Shown here: in pieces, positions 44,758-55,756 of the stretch | How positions within the stretch are numbered: position 1 is the stretch's first letter | Layout of the letters: each line of letters starts with the position of its first letter | DNA from: Sweltsa coloradensis | Taxonomy: Eukaryota; Arthropoda; Insecta; Plecoptera; Chloroperlidae | NCBI GenBank assembly: GCA_024449915.1 | Contig: JAMZAV010000366.1 | Location: 496,001 to 560,000, forward strand | Length of the DNA: 64,000 nt | Reading direction: 5' to 3' | The notes under the pieces: generated by a model | The model's input: the letters and a program-made list of their open reading frames with translations, nothing else | The model's database searches: none | What the model was told of the DNA's origin: nothing | Program-made: the position numbers and the translations under genes

Positions 44758-45174
44758 TTGTGGTATATATCTTTAGGTGATTTCACTGCCCGAATTTTGT
44801 GGTCGCTTAATGCACGCAGTGCAGGCGGTCGCCGACAGAATGCGCGACGTGTCAGGTGGTAGTCACGTGACGTAGATCTTACAAGATGGCGGCCTTGGGG
44901 ACCAATCAGACGGCTCGAATTCGGAAATTCGAATGTTCCGCCTACGGATCTGAATGCACGGCCTTCAATAAAGTGTATACACACCGCCATCTCTCGAGGT
45001 ATTAGAGTCGATAAAGAAGTTTGGAAAAACTTCTTTATCGACTTTCTCGTCACGTGACTACCACCTGTCACGTCGCGATCCTGGCGGCGTCCGTCTGAAC
45101 TGCGTGCATTAAGCGACCACAAAAATAGCATTGCTGGATACGCAAGTGAAATCACCTAAAGATATATACCACCA
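44758..45174. mobile_element. palindromic MITE, GTGGTATATATCTTTAGGTG arms
   Basis: GGTATATATCTTTAGGTGAT then TTCACT at the left is matched by its inverse at 45149-45173. Further inside, GTGGTCGCTTAATGCACGCA (from 44800) and its inverse (to 45120), and GGTGGTAGTCACGTGAC and its inverse, extend the pairing. About 415 bases. Confidence 0.75.
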
Positions 45175-45499
45175 TGGCCAACAGTATGAAGTTGTAGGTA
45201 GCAGTCAGTACTGTCCCATACAGTAACAATATAGAGTACACTGTTCATCTTAACATATTTAGGTACTTTATTTTGTGATTAAAAAAAATCAGGAAACATT
45301 TTTTGGGGGGAAAATTTCCGGAAATATTTTGTGGAAATATTTCCGATTTACATCCCTATGTGTATCACTTATGCAGTGCCCTATCCTAGGTTTCCCATGT
45401 GGGGTTATTTTGTTTGATGTTTCACTTCTCTAGATCCGCTGTGTTTTGCACAGCCCAGTATCACCTCGGGGAGGTTGTAACTCTTTACCTTTCACCCAA

Positions 45500-45620
45500 A
45501 CTTGATCAATATCCACCAAAGTTCTATTTCATATCTCAGGTGCGATTCAAATAGGGAGAAGTAGCATATTTTAGCAGTCGATTCATTGCTTATATTTGAT
45601 GCTCTCAATTATTAAAGATG
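45500..45620 (-). mobile_element. LINE 3' fragment related to the copy at 50560
   Basis: GTGCGATTCAAATAGGGAGAA GTAGCATATTTTAGCAGTCG matches 51415-51460 closely. It is a short scrap of the same LINE family in the same orientation. Confidence 0.65.
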
Positions 45621-45762
45621 GCGACTATCCACCGTCCATGAAATTAGGATGTTTTAATGCATGTAATTATGAAAATATTGACTTAGTTATAACCAAAAAA
45701 TAAATTATATAATATATTTCTAAGTGTGGAAAAGGCCTATCGGCTAGTTAGATTGGAGAAGG

Positions 45763-46592
45763 CAGTGGCGGCTCGTGAGGAGGGCTGCAGGGCTGCAGCC
45801 CCCTGGCAATTGATCCATCATGTTAATATTATTAATATACCGCCACCAATACGTTTTATTAAAAAAAGTGTAATTTATTGTGCAAAATGTGTTTGTAAAA
45901 ATAATATTTCCAGTAAATATTCTTAATGAGTATTGAATGCGCACGGTTTTGACCGCCGCCCGCGTCAGGAACTCTGTGGTTGGAGCGGGTGAGCGGTTTT
46001 GCAGTCTCACGGTAGAGCCTAACCGGGGTTGGAGCGGTAGCGGGGTCGTAATGCCGGGAGGGGTTGTAGGGGAAATACTGCTGCTTGGGTCTGCACTGTC
46101 TGCAGTCCATTGCCGTAGCCAGCCAGTTCCCGCGACGTGTTCGCGCACCCACTCGCAACGCTGGCAAGCGAGTGGGCTATCGTAGTGGTGTATTTATTTG
46201 CGATTGTGCAAATAAATTATATAATCAAATTCGAGAAATGTTACTAAACATTAATCAATAAAAAAACTAAATAATTATAACCCTACTCGAAAATATATTC
46301 ACTCAATTTCATAATTTTATTTCCAAATTGTAGTTTAGAATTACTCAAAAATAAAAAATAAGTGTTCAAAAACTTCGATACTTTACCCAAATAGGGTGAC
46401 CAGACGTCCCGGGTCTACCTGTCTCAGATCGCACTACAGGCTATCTTGAGGAAAAAACTGCCCCCAAAAAATTTCGCCTCCGGCGGCTGCGGCTTCGCCC
46501 CAGACCCCGTATGGCTCACGCAAATACAATCTACCCAAACAAGATTAAACCACTGCAGACCCCCCGCAGTAAATACTCGCGAGCCGCCACTG
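45763..46592. mobile_element. hAT MITE, same family as 26135, exact 8-bp target duplication
   Basis: Termini CAGTGGCGGCTCGTGAG and CTCGCGAGCCGCCACTG, with GGAGAAGG duplicated at 45755-45762 and 46593-46600. It holds the GC-rich hairpin module at 46470-46509. It was inserted into one arm of an older palindromic MITE. 830 bases, no transposase. Confidence 0.93.
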
Positions 46593-46728
46593 GGAGAAGG
46601 GCTGACAGGTTGGGAAAGCAAAGAAAACATAAAGCTCAGCCTGAAGGGCTAGGGGTGACAAAACTTTTTGCCTGCTGATGACAACCTGCAGCTAATTTTA
46701 AGTTGTTTGTTACCTTAATCCACAACGC

Positions 46729-46753
46729 GTTTCGTCCTTCTGGGACTCGTCAG
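46729..46753 (-). ncRNA. hammerhead-ribozyme-like catalytic core
   Basis: The minus strand reads CTGACGA, then a GTCC/GGAC stem closed by CAGAA, then GAAAC. This is the conserved hammerhead core C-U-G-A-N-G-A / stem II / G-A-A-A, and the stem is close to that of natural animal hammerheads. I do not find a properly placed cleavage triplet with stems I and III, so it may be a decayed or partial ribozyme of a retroelement, or a chance match. Confidence 0.4.
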
Positions 46754-46965
46754 GCGTCAGCCCATCAGGCTGGGCTTTATGTTCTCTTTGCTTTTCCAAC
46801 CTGTCAACCCTTCTCCAATCTTATATAAATATAATATATTTGATTTTATCAATAAAGAAAATGCTTTTTTTAGAACTTAGTAGTAAGTATAGGCCTACTT
46901 CCCTATTATGCCAATTATTAATTGAGCCTTGCTAATAAGTAATAATTATCATGTGCTATTTACAG

Positions 46966-47080
46966 TACAACATGGGATGAACACGTGTTTGAGTTAACGC
47001 TACCTCGAAGTTGTTGCATAGGCCATGTAGACGTCAAGTTCTCCCTCCATTCACCATGTCCGTCACCACCAAACGTACAA
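46966..47080 (+). CDS. BIRC6: BIRC6 exon 12 of window: post-propeller domain
   Basis: Acceptor CTATTTACAG, donor CAA|GTAAGT. Reads TTWDEHVFELTLPRSCCIGH then VDVKFSLHSPCPSPPNVQ, matching human SWDEHVFELVLPKACMVGHV and DFKFVLN. One base in, phase 0 out. Confidence 0.96.
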
Positions 47081-47151
47081 GTAAGTTTATTTACTATTTG
47101 ATTTGATGATTTCACGTGTCCTGGAAAATTCAAATTTTCATCATAAATAAT

Positions 47152-47858
47152 TAGGGGTGGGCAAACGTTCGAAAACTCGAGCCCGAGCCGAGCTTTTTTT
47201 GAAGTTCGGCTCGGCTCGGGCTCAACTTTTTAGGCTCAAGTCCGGTTTTTATCAAAACTTCGAACTTTAAACGAACTTCGTCTTGAAATTACGCCAAAAA
47301 CACGCCAAAAACTGATTTTATACATCGTTCGCGTAATAAAACAACAAAGTAGCGATCGCCATACTGGATATTTCTAACAGCTGATTTTCCAAGTTCCAGC
47401 GCCTTGAAAAGTTCTCGTTTTGTCACGCCATGACGTCATGACGAAGCTATCTGTTAGAAGGCGGTGCGTATCTGTGATTGGCTCGATTGTTACAATTCAC
47501 ACTCGTCGTGCAGGGTCGGCAACATAACAAACACAAACTAGAAATTTTACTTCTTGATCTACGAAGTACCAACAGTTGAAACTTTAACGGCGGGAAATTC
47601 GAAAATATGCAAAATTTGAAAAAATAGTTTGAAATAATTGAATTTTTTATGACGAAATGGAGCCTTTATTTTGAGCTTTTATATTTAAATTACAGATTTT
47701 TATTTTCTTTCTTTTTTTAATGTTATAATATATATGTCTTATTCGTTACAGAATAATAATGGATTTTCAAAAGTTCGGCTCGAGTTCGAAGTTCGAAAAT
47801 TTTGGTTCAAAAGTCGAGTTTGGCTCGAAAGTCAAAAACCTAGGTTCGACCACCCCTA
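47152..47858. mobile_element. hAT-like MITE with TAGGGGTGG termini
   Basis: TAGGGGTGGGCAAACGTTCGA at the left and TTCGACCACCCCTA at the right are inverted. Both ends are rich in GTTCGGCTCG/GCTCGGGCTC words. Flanks are AT-rich and only similar (TAAATAAT, TTATAAAT). 707 bases, no coding. Confidence 0.7.
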
Positions 47859-48216
47859 TTATAAATCTTACTTTAAGGTAGCTCAAGCGAATGTAATCTC
47901 TAGTTTTTGAGAGATTTATGAGATTCCATAAATAACTCAAAATAAACAAATAACGGACCCTTAAATAAAACACACTTTGTTTACGTATTTTAAATGAATG
48001 AAGCCGAAATGAAGCTCACTTTTAAAACAAAATAGACACATAACAGGATTTTTTTATTGTTATTATTCACAGGCTGTGATTTGACTAGTGTATTTTTGTT
48101 TTTTCTAGTAAATAATAAAACACGGTTTGTGCATCAAATAAAGACAAAATTGTGTTTCTGAAACGCTTTTTAAATAAAATAAATATTATTGGTGTTTAGT
48201 TTTTATTTAATTAGAT

Positions 48217-48924
48217 CAGGGTTGCCGTTTTTACGGATTTTATCCGTTTTAACGGATTTTGAGGGTGCAAAACGGATACACGGATTTTTAGTCCAATTTA
48301 CGGATTTAAATATTTTTTTTTTTTTACGTTTTACGCCGTTTTTAACTAGGGCTGGTCAAAAAATCTATATTTCAATGCGATATTGATAAGTGGGAATATT
48401 TTCGATGTATAAATATCAAAATTTACACCAAAAATGCAAAATTTCGGAATTTTGGTGGAGGTGCCGGGTAGGTAGTCTAAATTAAATTAACCTGGCTGGT
48501 GCATATGGTGGAGGTGCCGGGTCATAAAACGCGGTTGTGAGATCGTAAAAATATGCATTTATGGTGATACCTTATCATTCTATCAACCCTATTTGGCCTC
48601 GAATCATTTTTTTCCCCGATTGATTCGGGGCCTTGGTCGCTTTGATTTACTGTCCCCCACTGAAAATCAGTTATATAACTGAGTGGGTAGACTCTTTATA
48701 CATTTTTTTAAAATTTATTTATTAAAAATAGGCGTACCTACTCTATAAAAAAATAATATTCAATTTTTTTACAACAATTACATTATGATATATCGATATC
48801 GTATCGAAATTGGTACATTTAGGCATTTTAAGGATTTTTAAGGATTTGGGTGTTTCATTTAAGGATTTCTAAGGATTTTTGATCTGCTACAAAGGATTTT
48901 TATTTTTTCTTGGTGGCAACCCTG
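48217..48924. mobile_element. hAT MITE with exact 8-bp target duplication, hosting a second MITE fragment
   Basis: Termini CAGGGTTGCCG and GGTGGCAACCCTG, with AATTAGAT duplicated at 48209-48216 and 48925-48932. ACGGATTTT and AAGGATTTTT repeats lie at the two ends. From about 48347 it contains a diverged partial copy of the TAGGGCTGGGC element seen at 12119. Confidence 0.92.
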
Positions 48925-49261
48925 AATTAGATGCATATTAAAGGTATAAACTACCAACAAAAGATCTGGCATCATTGTAATCACAGTGTCTCGCGGGCCC
49001 CTACAACAAGCTGCAGGCCTACGCCAACGATATTCGTGGGAACTGCCAATTCGTATTTGTATCATACCAAAATAAATAGTAATGAAATATATATGATATA
49101 TGTAGCATTTAATTTAATTAAAGAAACATTGGCAGAATACTTTAAAAGAGTAAAACATGCATTTATTGCCAATAACAAAGCTTTTATGATTACTTGAATC
49201 CAGCCCGCACACAATAGTCTGCGGCAGACTGCATCAGTATCTCTCTAAGCGCCCGGCAGCC

Positions 49262-49445
49262 ACAGTACACTTTGGCTCAGGCATAGCGCGTCCGCGTAGC
49301 ACGCGAGAGGTAGCCGAATCAAACCCCGGCTCCGACTACTTTTTAACTTTTTTATTTTTATCCACAAATTATTGTTTACGTATTATCTGAAATACATTTT
49401 ATTACTGTAATCTTTTAGTGCAATTTACTCTAAAATAGAAAACTT
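49262..49445 (+). mobile_element. tRNA-derived SINE, copy 2
   Basis: Head with an A-box-like TGGCTCAGGCATAGCGCG and a degenerate B box GAATCAAACCC (about 49315-49325). It shares AGCGCG ... CACGCGA and the T-rich body (ATTATTGTTTA ... AGTGCAATTTAC) with the copy at 7985. Not a functional tRNA. Confidence 0.6.
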
Positions 49446-50560
49446 TTATCCAGACTGTATTTGCCTGTAGGAGCTTTCACTTATGAATATGATATGACGA
49501 AGCCCGACTTTTATACGACCCCGTTACCCGACCCGTCCACATTACGGTTACCCGCAGGTTACCAGGGTAGTACACAAAAAATCGAGTGGGTGGGGTGTCT
49601 AATGAACTGCTAAAAATCGCACTCATCAATAATTGTCGTAATAGCCGAGACCGAGATGTAATGCTGTCCAGTAATTAATGATGAAGTGGTAATTCACAAT
49701 CACGTAAGAGGAAGACTGTTTTACTTTTTTGTGAAAAAGGCCAACTGGCTAGTTGCTATTTATAAAATGACGAAAACTCATTGTTCCCTGTTCTTTGATC
49801 TGCTGTATATCTAGTCGCAACAGTCTAGTCAAGGTGACGATGCGTTGTCGTGTTTGGTTCGGGGGGGGGGGGAGTGCGGGGAGGAGATACGGTAGCTGTC
49901 ACTGTTGTCGAGCAGTAATTGGCTTTCAAGCAAGATGAGGAAAATTATGTCATTTTGTATCGTGCTCTCATTCTCCAACTACTCCGCCCCCTTCCACACT
50001 GCAATTACAAATAGTAATTAAAATACATTCATTGTGTATGTCAGTACATCTGTCATTTTCTAAATCTTCTCCTAAATAAAATTTATTTGAAAATATAGCA
50101 CTAACATATGTAATTGTATTATATTAATGCAACTTCATTGTCTGCCTGTATAAATACAAGTATGCATCTTTCTATTTCTATACCGTCAGTAGCAAATTAC
50201 ATTTTGAAATCTCCTGCAATGTTCTATAAAGTTCTCTAAGCCATAAATCTGAGTATAGTTTACAGGGTTGCCAAGTTCAAATCGCAGGTTAGCACTCAAG
50301 GATGTATGACTTCTAAATTAGTTCAGGAACGTTATTTTGCTTCGTCTTATATCATTCGAATCATTTCTTAAAAAACTTTTTAAACAAAATTTATTCTACA
50401 AGAATTATTGGAAATTATACGTCAGTGGCGAAAGTGTATGTATTCATGTTCCCCATGCTATGGGATAGGGCGACCTTCAAACTTACGACTGAACTAGTCT
50501 CGTACTGCTTCAGAGCCTACTTTTTCTTTTTGCATTATTGTGTATTACTATCAGGTAATT
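49446..50560. other. intron stretch, nothing firmly recognised
   Basis: Contains a G run at about 49860-49872 and ordinary AT-rich intron. No terminal repeats or coding similarity noticed. Confidence 0.4.
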
Positions 50561-52340
50561 TCAATTTCAATTTTCAATTTATTTTGGACAACAACAAATA
50601 ACAATAGTTACAGTTTTCAACAGTTTCACCGTGTAGTCCATTTAGTTTTACCACTATCAGAAACTTAATGAAGTTCACGAATATCGTATATTATAATACT
50701 GAACATACAGTATCCATATACTAATATAAAATACACTACTAATAATAATGCAAATATAATTACACACATTACAATGAATCATCTTTCATCACTTGTCTCT
50801 ACATTTAGGTAATATATAGGCTACTACCAAAAGCCAATGATACAGTGCAAGTTTACAATATTACATTATTAATTAACTTGGATTAAGAGAAATGAATAAG
50901 AACATTAATTTACAAATTTCAAATATAGTAACATATTTTATCAACCAACTGATTTAAAATTATGGTAGGTCAGTTGATGTGATAAAGTCATTTACACTGT
51001 AGTAAGCTTTTTGTAATAAAAATTTTGTCAGCTCATTTTTAAATTTAATATATTGAGGTATATCTTTGATTTCTTTTGGAACAAGGTTGTAGAGAATTTT
51101 ATTTTTATAATCAGAGTTTTTCTGGCCAAGGTTTGTAGAACATTGGCTAAGATGGAGATCATGTTTTTGCCTTGTGTTGTGAGTATGTACATTCGCATTA
51201 ACTGCAAGGATTTGGATGTTTTTCTTAATGCTTAAGACTGATTTAAGAATGTAAAGACATGGAACTGTAAGAATGTTCAGAGCAATAAAGTAAGGTTTAC
51301 AATGCTCCATCTGCCCAAGGGAATATAATGCTCTAATTAGTAATTGCTCGTTTTTGGACAATGAAAACTTTATCAATGTGAGTTGACATTCCCCAAAATT
51401 CTATCCCATATCTTAGATGTGATTCAAATAGAGAAAAGTAGCATACTTTAGCTGTTGATACATTGCTTATATGTTTGATGCTTTTAATTGCAAACAACAG
51501 CAGAGCTGAGTTTTTTTATCAGTGTCTAATGTGAGCATGCCATGTATGAAGTTTAGTGATTTCTTTTTTTGAATTGAATGGAACTGGATAAAGTTAGTTT
51601 TTAGAGAATTAAGCAATAGTTTGTTCATTGTAAACCATTCAATAGACTCAGTAAGTCTGTTTTCTCCCTTTTCTTTTGAGTAAAACTGTATCCGCAGCCG
51701 TTACGCTAGTAGTAAAGTCATCAGCAAACAACTCAGCATCATCAATATTGTCAGGTAGGTCGTTAATAAAGATAATGAAGAATAGGGGCCCAAGGATCGA
51801 TCCTTGTGGAACTCCACAAATAACCTTTTCAAATTCTGATTTAATATTTGTAAATTTTGTTGTTCTTAAGATCAGTCAGTACTACGCATTGTAGTCGGTC
51901 GGTCAGGTAAGATGTTAAGAGTTTCAATGCCTTCCCCACGTATACCATAGTACTCTAATTTGTCCAGCAGTATTTTGTGATCAACACAATCAAACGCTTT
52001 TGTTAGATCCAAAAATACCCAATGTTGGTAGTTTGAGTCGACTGCTTCAACAATAGTATTTTAGAAATCACTAATGTGTCACTTGTGTTTGCCTAGTTAA
52101 AGCCATTTTGTCTCTCTGTTTGATATTATTTTCATCACAAAGCGATCATTCATTGATATGCCAAATTTTGATTTTTTTTATCAACAGTGAGATCGCTTGA
52201 GCTCCTTAATACTAAAGGGCTTATACATTTTTGGTCTTCAAGGATTCAGTTTGATGCTTAGTACATGAATCACGATCTTATCACAGCTTTTTTAGTAAAT
52301 TTATCTAGTCTTACATGTTTCATGTTTCACAGTCCATCTG
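50560..52340 (-). mobile_element. 5'-truncated non-LTR retrotransposon, second copy
   Basis: On the minus strand the order is [13 protein letters not shown] (about 52018-51980), GVPQGSILGP (about 51813-51790), ELFADDFTT (about 51734-51708), then the open frame 51376-50960 with NILTVPCLYILKSVL and THNTRQKHDLHLSQ. It ends in a TTGAAATTGAAATT tail near 50560. Same family type as 29995-31715. Several frame breaks; no endonuclease. Confidence 0.85.
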
Positions 52341-53627
52341 TTTCCTTGTTTTCTAATGAACAAAAAAAAATATAAAGGATTGATTTATATATCGATGGAA
52401 TTCGTTTTTTTAAAATTATCAATATTGATCTTCCCTGATATGATGACTAATGATTTGCATAGTTCCGATTCGTATATAGTTCTTTCATGAACATCCTTTC
52501 TGAGTTTGCAGCTTTGCAGGTAGATGGCACAATACTTCAGGTGTAGGTTTGATCTTATCATATCGTGGGCACATTCATTTTTATCAATTGATCAATCTTT
52601 GCAATTTTAATACTAATGGATACGCTGTAGTAGGTTATTCATTAACAGTTTCCATTTGTTTGTTTTTCTTGCTTAGTCAATCAATCTTTGCATTTATAGG
52701 TTACTGTTCAGGTCCTATAGTAAATGAGATGTTCAGTGTGTTTTTCAATTATGATAAGATATCGGTCCATTGAAATTTTATTTAAAAAATATAAATCTAT
52801 TGCAGTTTTTTTTTAAGGCTGCGTAGTTGCTGTTCAATATCGCTTCAGTTTGTAGCAACGTATTATTGATAATCCTTTTTTTTGGAGCTTCAGTTGAGGT
52901 TAGCTTTTCAAGTGAATTACTTGAAATGTTTAGGTCTCATAGTAAATAATGCAGAAGTTACGCTTAAAGATCTTGATTTATGGATATAGGCTATCATCAC
53001 GTAGCGACGATCTATCCACTCCAGCGTTTTGCCACCTACTGATTACTGCTGTCTCGTGCACTGGGCTGGATTTGGTTGAGGGAGATGAAAAAGTACAAAT
53101 AGCATAAAAATTTGATAGCCCTTTTTTCCATTTTAAATCCTTTTTGGATGTTTTTAAGGTACATTGTTTGCTTTTGTGCACTTTCTAAGTCCTAAAGTCC
53201 AAGCCTAGTGACTAGGCTTAACGTTGTGTGGGAAAATAAGCTTCCAAGTTGTAGGCGTATTCTATGCAATACCACTCTTGATGTGAGTTTTGTCCAGCAA
53301 ATGCCTTCAAATTAAAGCTAGCTTAAACACTTGGATTGTACAATTATCGATGCCTATTGTATTTAAAGATTTTCACTGCAACTGCTAACCTTTAGTTTGA
53401 TATTGATGCTAGTTTACAATTAAATCATGCTACGAAGCTTCCATCATGGTTTGCATGCATATTGACAACAATGTTTATATCACATACATTCATATAATGT
53501 TGTAGTATTTTTTATTTTAATTCTGTAGAACATGTACTTATCATAAGTAGGCTATGTTGATCTTTGTCTTCATATTAATTGCTCACTGTTCAATAAGATA
53601 AATTTCATACTCTATTTGATTTACTAG
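52341..53627. other. intron stretch, nothing recognised
   Basis: AT-rich sequence. The 74-codon frame at 52549-52773 shows only hydrophobic low-complexity content, without splice context. Not supported as a gene. Confidence 0.4.
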
Positions 53628-53698
53628 GTACGCTGTTTGAAACAAAATGCTCATGTTTGGCCGGATAAGAAATGCCATCCTTCTTCACCCACCAAGCT
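53628..53698 (+). CDS. BIRC6: candidate BIRC6 exon 12b, end uncertain
   Basis: After an acceptor TTTACTAG, the phase required by exon 12 reads VRCLKQNAHVWPDKK, resembling human IQVTLLKNKAPGLGK at the same place in the protein. The frame meets TGA at 53700, and the only nearby donor (CT|GTGACC, 53699) would leave two bases. Exon 13 needs one, so another small exon or an error is implied. The start is plausible; the end is a guess. Confidence 0.4.
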
Positions 53699-53819
53699 GT
53701 GACCAACCGACAGTTCAAACTTCACCAACACTATGGTGGCTAACACACATGGCAGATCTCTGCATCATTTTAACGATGCCTATATTTAAGTTTAGGCTAG
53801 CCATTCCTGTCTATTCAAC

Positions 53820-54179
53820 TTTATTTTATTTTTATTTATTTATTTTATTTAAACGTCATCTATTCAGTTAAAAAAACTGATTTACAAAGGATGACCAACT
53901 AAATTATCTGTACATCGATGCAAACACAAAATGATCTACAGTTATTTCATAATATTTGAAATAGTAATATTGCAACAACAATGCATTAAATTTAAACACA
54001 AGCAATTTGGTAACTAATTCAAAGTAGGATATTGAAATGCCATATTAGTGATCAAATATAATAAAACGCGCTGGAAAAAAGAAAAGATAAAAGAAAAAAA
54101 ATGTAGCTAACTTTCTAGTGACAAGTAACCCATGTGTTGACATGTGATGAGTATGCCCGAACATGCCGTTATATTCTGA
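53820..54179. other. intron stretch with a possible retroposon tail
   Basis: TTATTTTTATTTATTTATTTT at 53823 onward followed by non-coding sequence resembles the reversed tail of a LINE or SINE. Nothing more definite. Confidence 0.35.
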
Positions 54180-54222
54180 CTAGGAAAACGCTCAGTTGAC
54201 GCGTGTGAGCGAGCAACCGTAC
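54180..54222 (-). mobile_element. Helentron-like 3'-end fragment, copy 5
   Basis: The minus strand ends GAGCGTTTTCCTAG, followed by T, as in the four larger copies. Upstream the sequence (GCTCGCTCACACGCGTCAAC) is diverged. Only the terminus is recognisable. Confidence 0.45.
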
Positions 54223-54855
54223 GTGCAACATACCCGAGTACACATCCCATGGCCCACACACAGTAGGCCTAACTGGATATTGACATGTACACTGTATACT
54301 ATTCCAACATCTTGCATTGTACTAATTCATATGCCTTTAAAGGTATTTTGCAATCTGTCACTGCACTCCTTCATTTTTTGCATCATTTTTGAATTATGAT
54401 TAACCATAATCTTTAAGTCTAACGATTAGCTGAAATTTGAAAAGGAGAAATGGTGACTTATTGACCCTAGCAGCAATCAAACATGAAACAGTTATAGTAA
54501 ATATTTTTGAATATTTATTTTGTAAAAAATTTTTTATAACTAACGATGATTTTGTGTCAAAAACTTACAGCAACCCCTAGGTTTAATTGCATGTGTGAAA
54601 AATTTCAGGTGATCAGAGATACGGTTGCGACCTGATCGAAGCAGTAACAGAAAAAAAAAAAAAAAAACAAAACTCAGACAATTAACGACCATAAGGTTAA
54701 GTGAGAGACGCTCGCACCCATGCTCAATTCGAAACGGCATATTATGTTGTAGTTATATAATATCTGGAGAAATTGACTGGTAAATATTCCAGGGTATCTA
54801 GCAAACCACAGGACCATGCTTCAACAAGTTACAGCTTAACCCTTGATGTTCCCAG
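54223..54855. other. intron stretch, nothing recognised
   Basis: Contains a poly-A run at about 54650-54668. No exon candidate that would supply the missing phase-1 junction to exon 13 could be identified. Confidence 0.4.
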
Positions 54856-55061
54856 GCCTAATAGAGAACCCCGTGACGACAGAAGAGTACCTACGCGATC
54901 ACAACACCGAGATCTTGTGTGGCCCAGTGAACCTCTCCTCTTGTCTGGACCTGTCCGATCAGGGGGGCAGCGTCACACTCACCAGCCCCAAGCTGTTCAC
55001 AATACGCGGCCGGACTCTTCTCATACACATCAAGGCCCTTGGTGATGAGAAGGAGGAACCG
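54856..55061 (+). CDS. BIRC6: BIRC6 exon 13 of window: post-propeller domain
   Basis: Acceptor GATGTTCCCAG, donor CCG|GTATGT. Encodes LIENPVTTEEYLRDHNTEIL, CGPVNLSSCLDLSDQGGSVT and LTSPKLF, then RTLLIHIKALGDEKEEP. This aligns with human EDHKEDILCGPVWLASGLDL and MLTLTSPKLV. It needs one base from the previous exon, which exon 12 (phase 0) cannot give. That is why an intermediate exon is required. Confidence 0.95.
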
Positions 55062-55756
55062 GTATGTCGTCACACACTGTTCTTGCACTGTAGTAATACG
55101 GGATGTCACCCCTAGAGATGTCAAACAAAATATATCAATTGTTCATCCATGTACCTCCAATTAATTTGATATCGATTAGTGATGCAACTTGTGTGTGGTA
55201 TTATCAAGGATCTATGGTGGTCGTACCCTAATTACATACCGTGGTAGGCCTATTGTTTCGAGTTACGACTCGGCTACTGAACGCATCTCGGCCCTGTTAG
55301 ACTTCTGGTGGACTCCACTTGCACATAAACTTTGAATTCCTTGATAAACTCGAGGATCTCCCAAATCCTTTACCTGACTGCTCGATGACTAAAGATGTTG
55401 CTTTCCTGTACACCAACATCCCCATAGGCCAAGGATTGACTGCGCCAGAGAGCTATCAGAACGAATGACCAATGGGCAGGGCACTAAACCCAGCTCTAAC
55501 TTAATCACTTCACTCTCTCAAATGGCCTCGAGACCATGAATACCTACGTACTAAAAACTTACTGATCAGTTATTAAAATAAAATTCATAAAATGTTTGTA
55601 GCATATTATTTATTACAATTAATTCTCTGCTTGAACACAGCAAGGCTTATTTCTCAATTCGGATAGTCGGGAAATACTCCCGTAGGTGGAATTGTTAATA
55701 TTTAATACAATTCAGAAATTCCTCGATCGAGATGGATTTTGTAATTTCTGAATTGT
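55062..55756. other. intron stretch with a short inverted repeat
   Basis: CAATTCAGAAATT (about 55709) and AATTTCTGAATTG (about 55743) are inverse, and GTTAATATTTAATAC (55696) has its inverse at 56913, just outside the next element. No coding feature. Confidence 0.4.

Larger units (their letters stand above)
43881..45355. mobile_element. hAT-like element hosting two palindromic MITEs
   Basis: TAGTGATGTAAAATTTC near 43876-43892 and the inverse of TAGGGATGTAAATCGG near 45342-45357 are imperfect inverted termini. Both ends carry GGAAATATTTCC-type sequence. Flanks CGTCTACC and TGTGTATC match only partly. Two other inverted-repeat elements (44084-44703, 44758-45174) occupy its middle. Confidence 0.5.
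45751..46820. mobile_element. Harbinger-like palindromic MITE (TTA duplication) split by a hAT
   Basis: The left arm GATTGGAGAAGG (45751-45762) continues after the hAT at 46601 as GCTGACAGGTTGGGAAAGC. The right arm (46765-46820) is its inverse over about 56 bases. TTA is present outside both ends (45748-45750, 46821-46823), as for PIF/Harbinger elements. Original length about 230 bases. The minus strand of its non-arm part contains the hammerhead-like core at 46729-46753. Confidence 0.8.

Noticed and set aside
47741..47973. Short minus-strand frame with FEP-rich repeats (EPNSTFEPKFSNFELEPNF)
   Set aside because: It reads across GTTCGAA repeats of a MITE terminus; repetition at DNA level explains the pattern.
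55062..55115. Extension of BIRC6 exon 13 beyond 55061
   Set aside because: A consensus GTATGT donor is at 55062 and the sequence after it has no similarity; the open frame continues only by chance.
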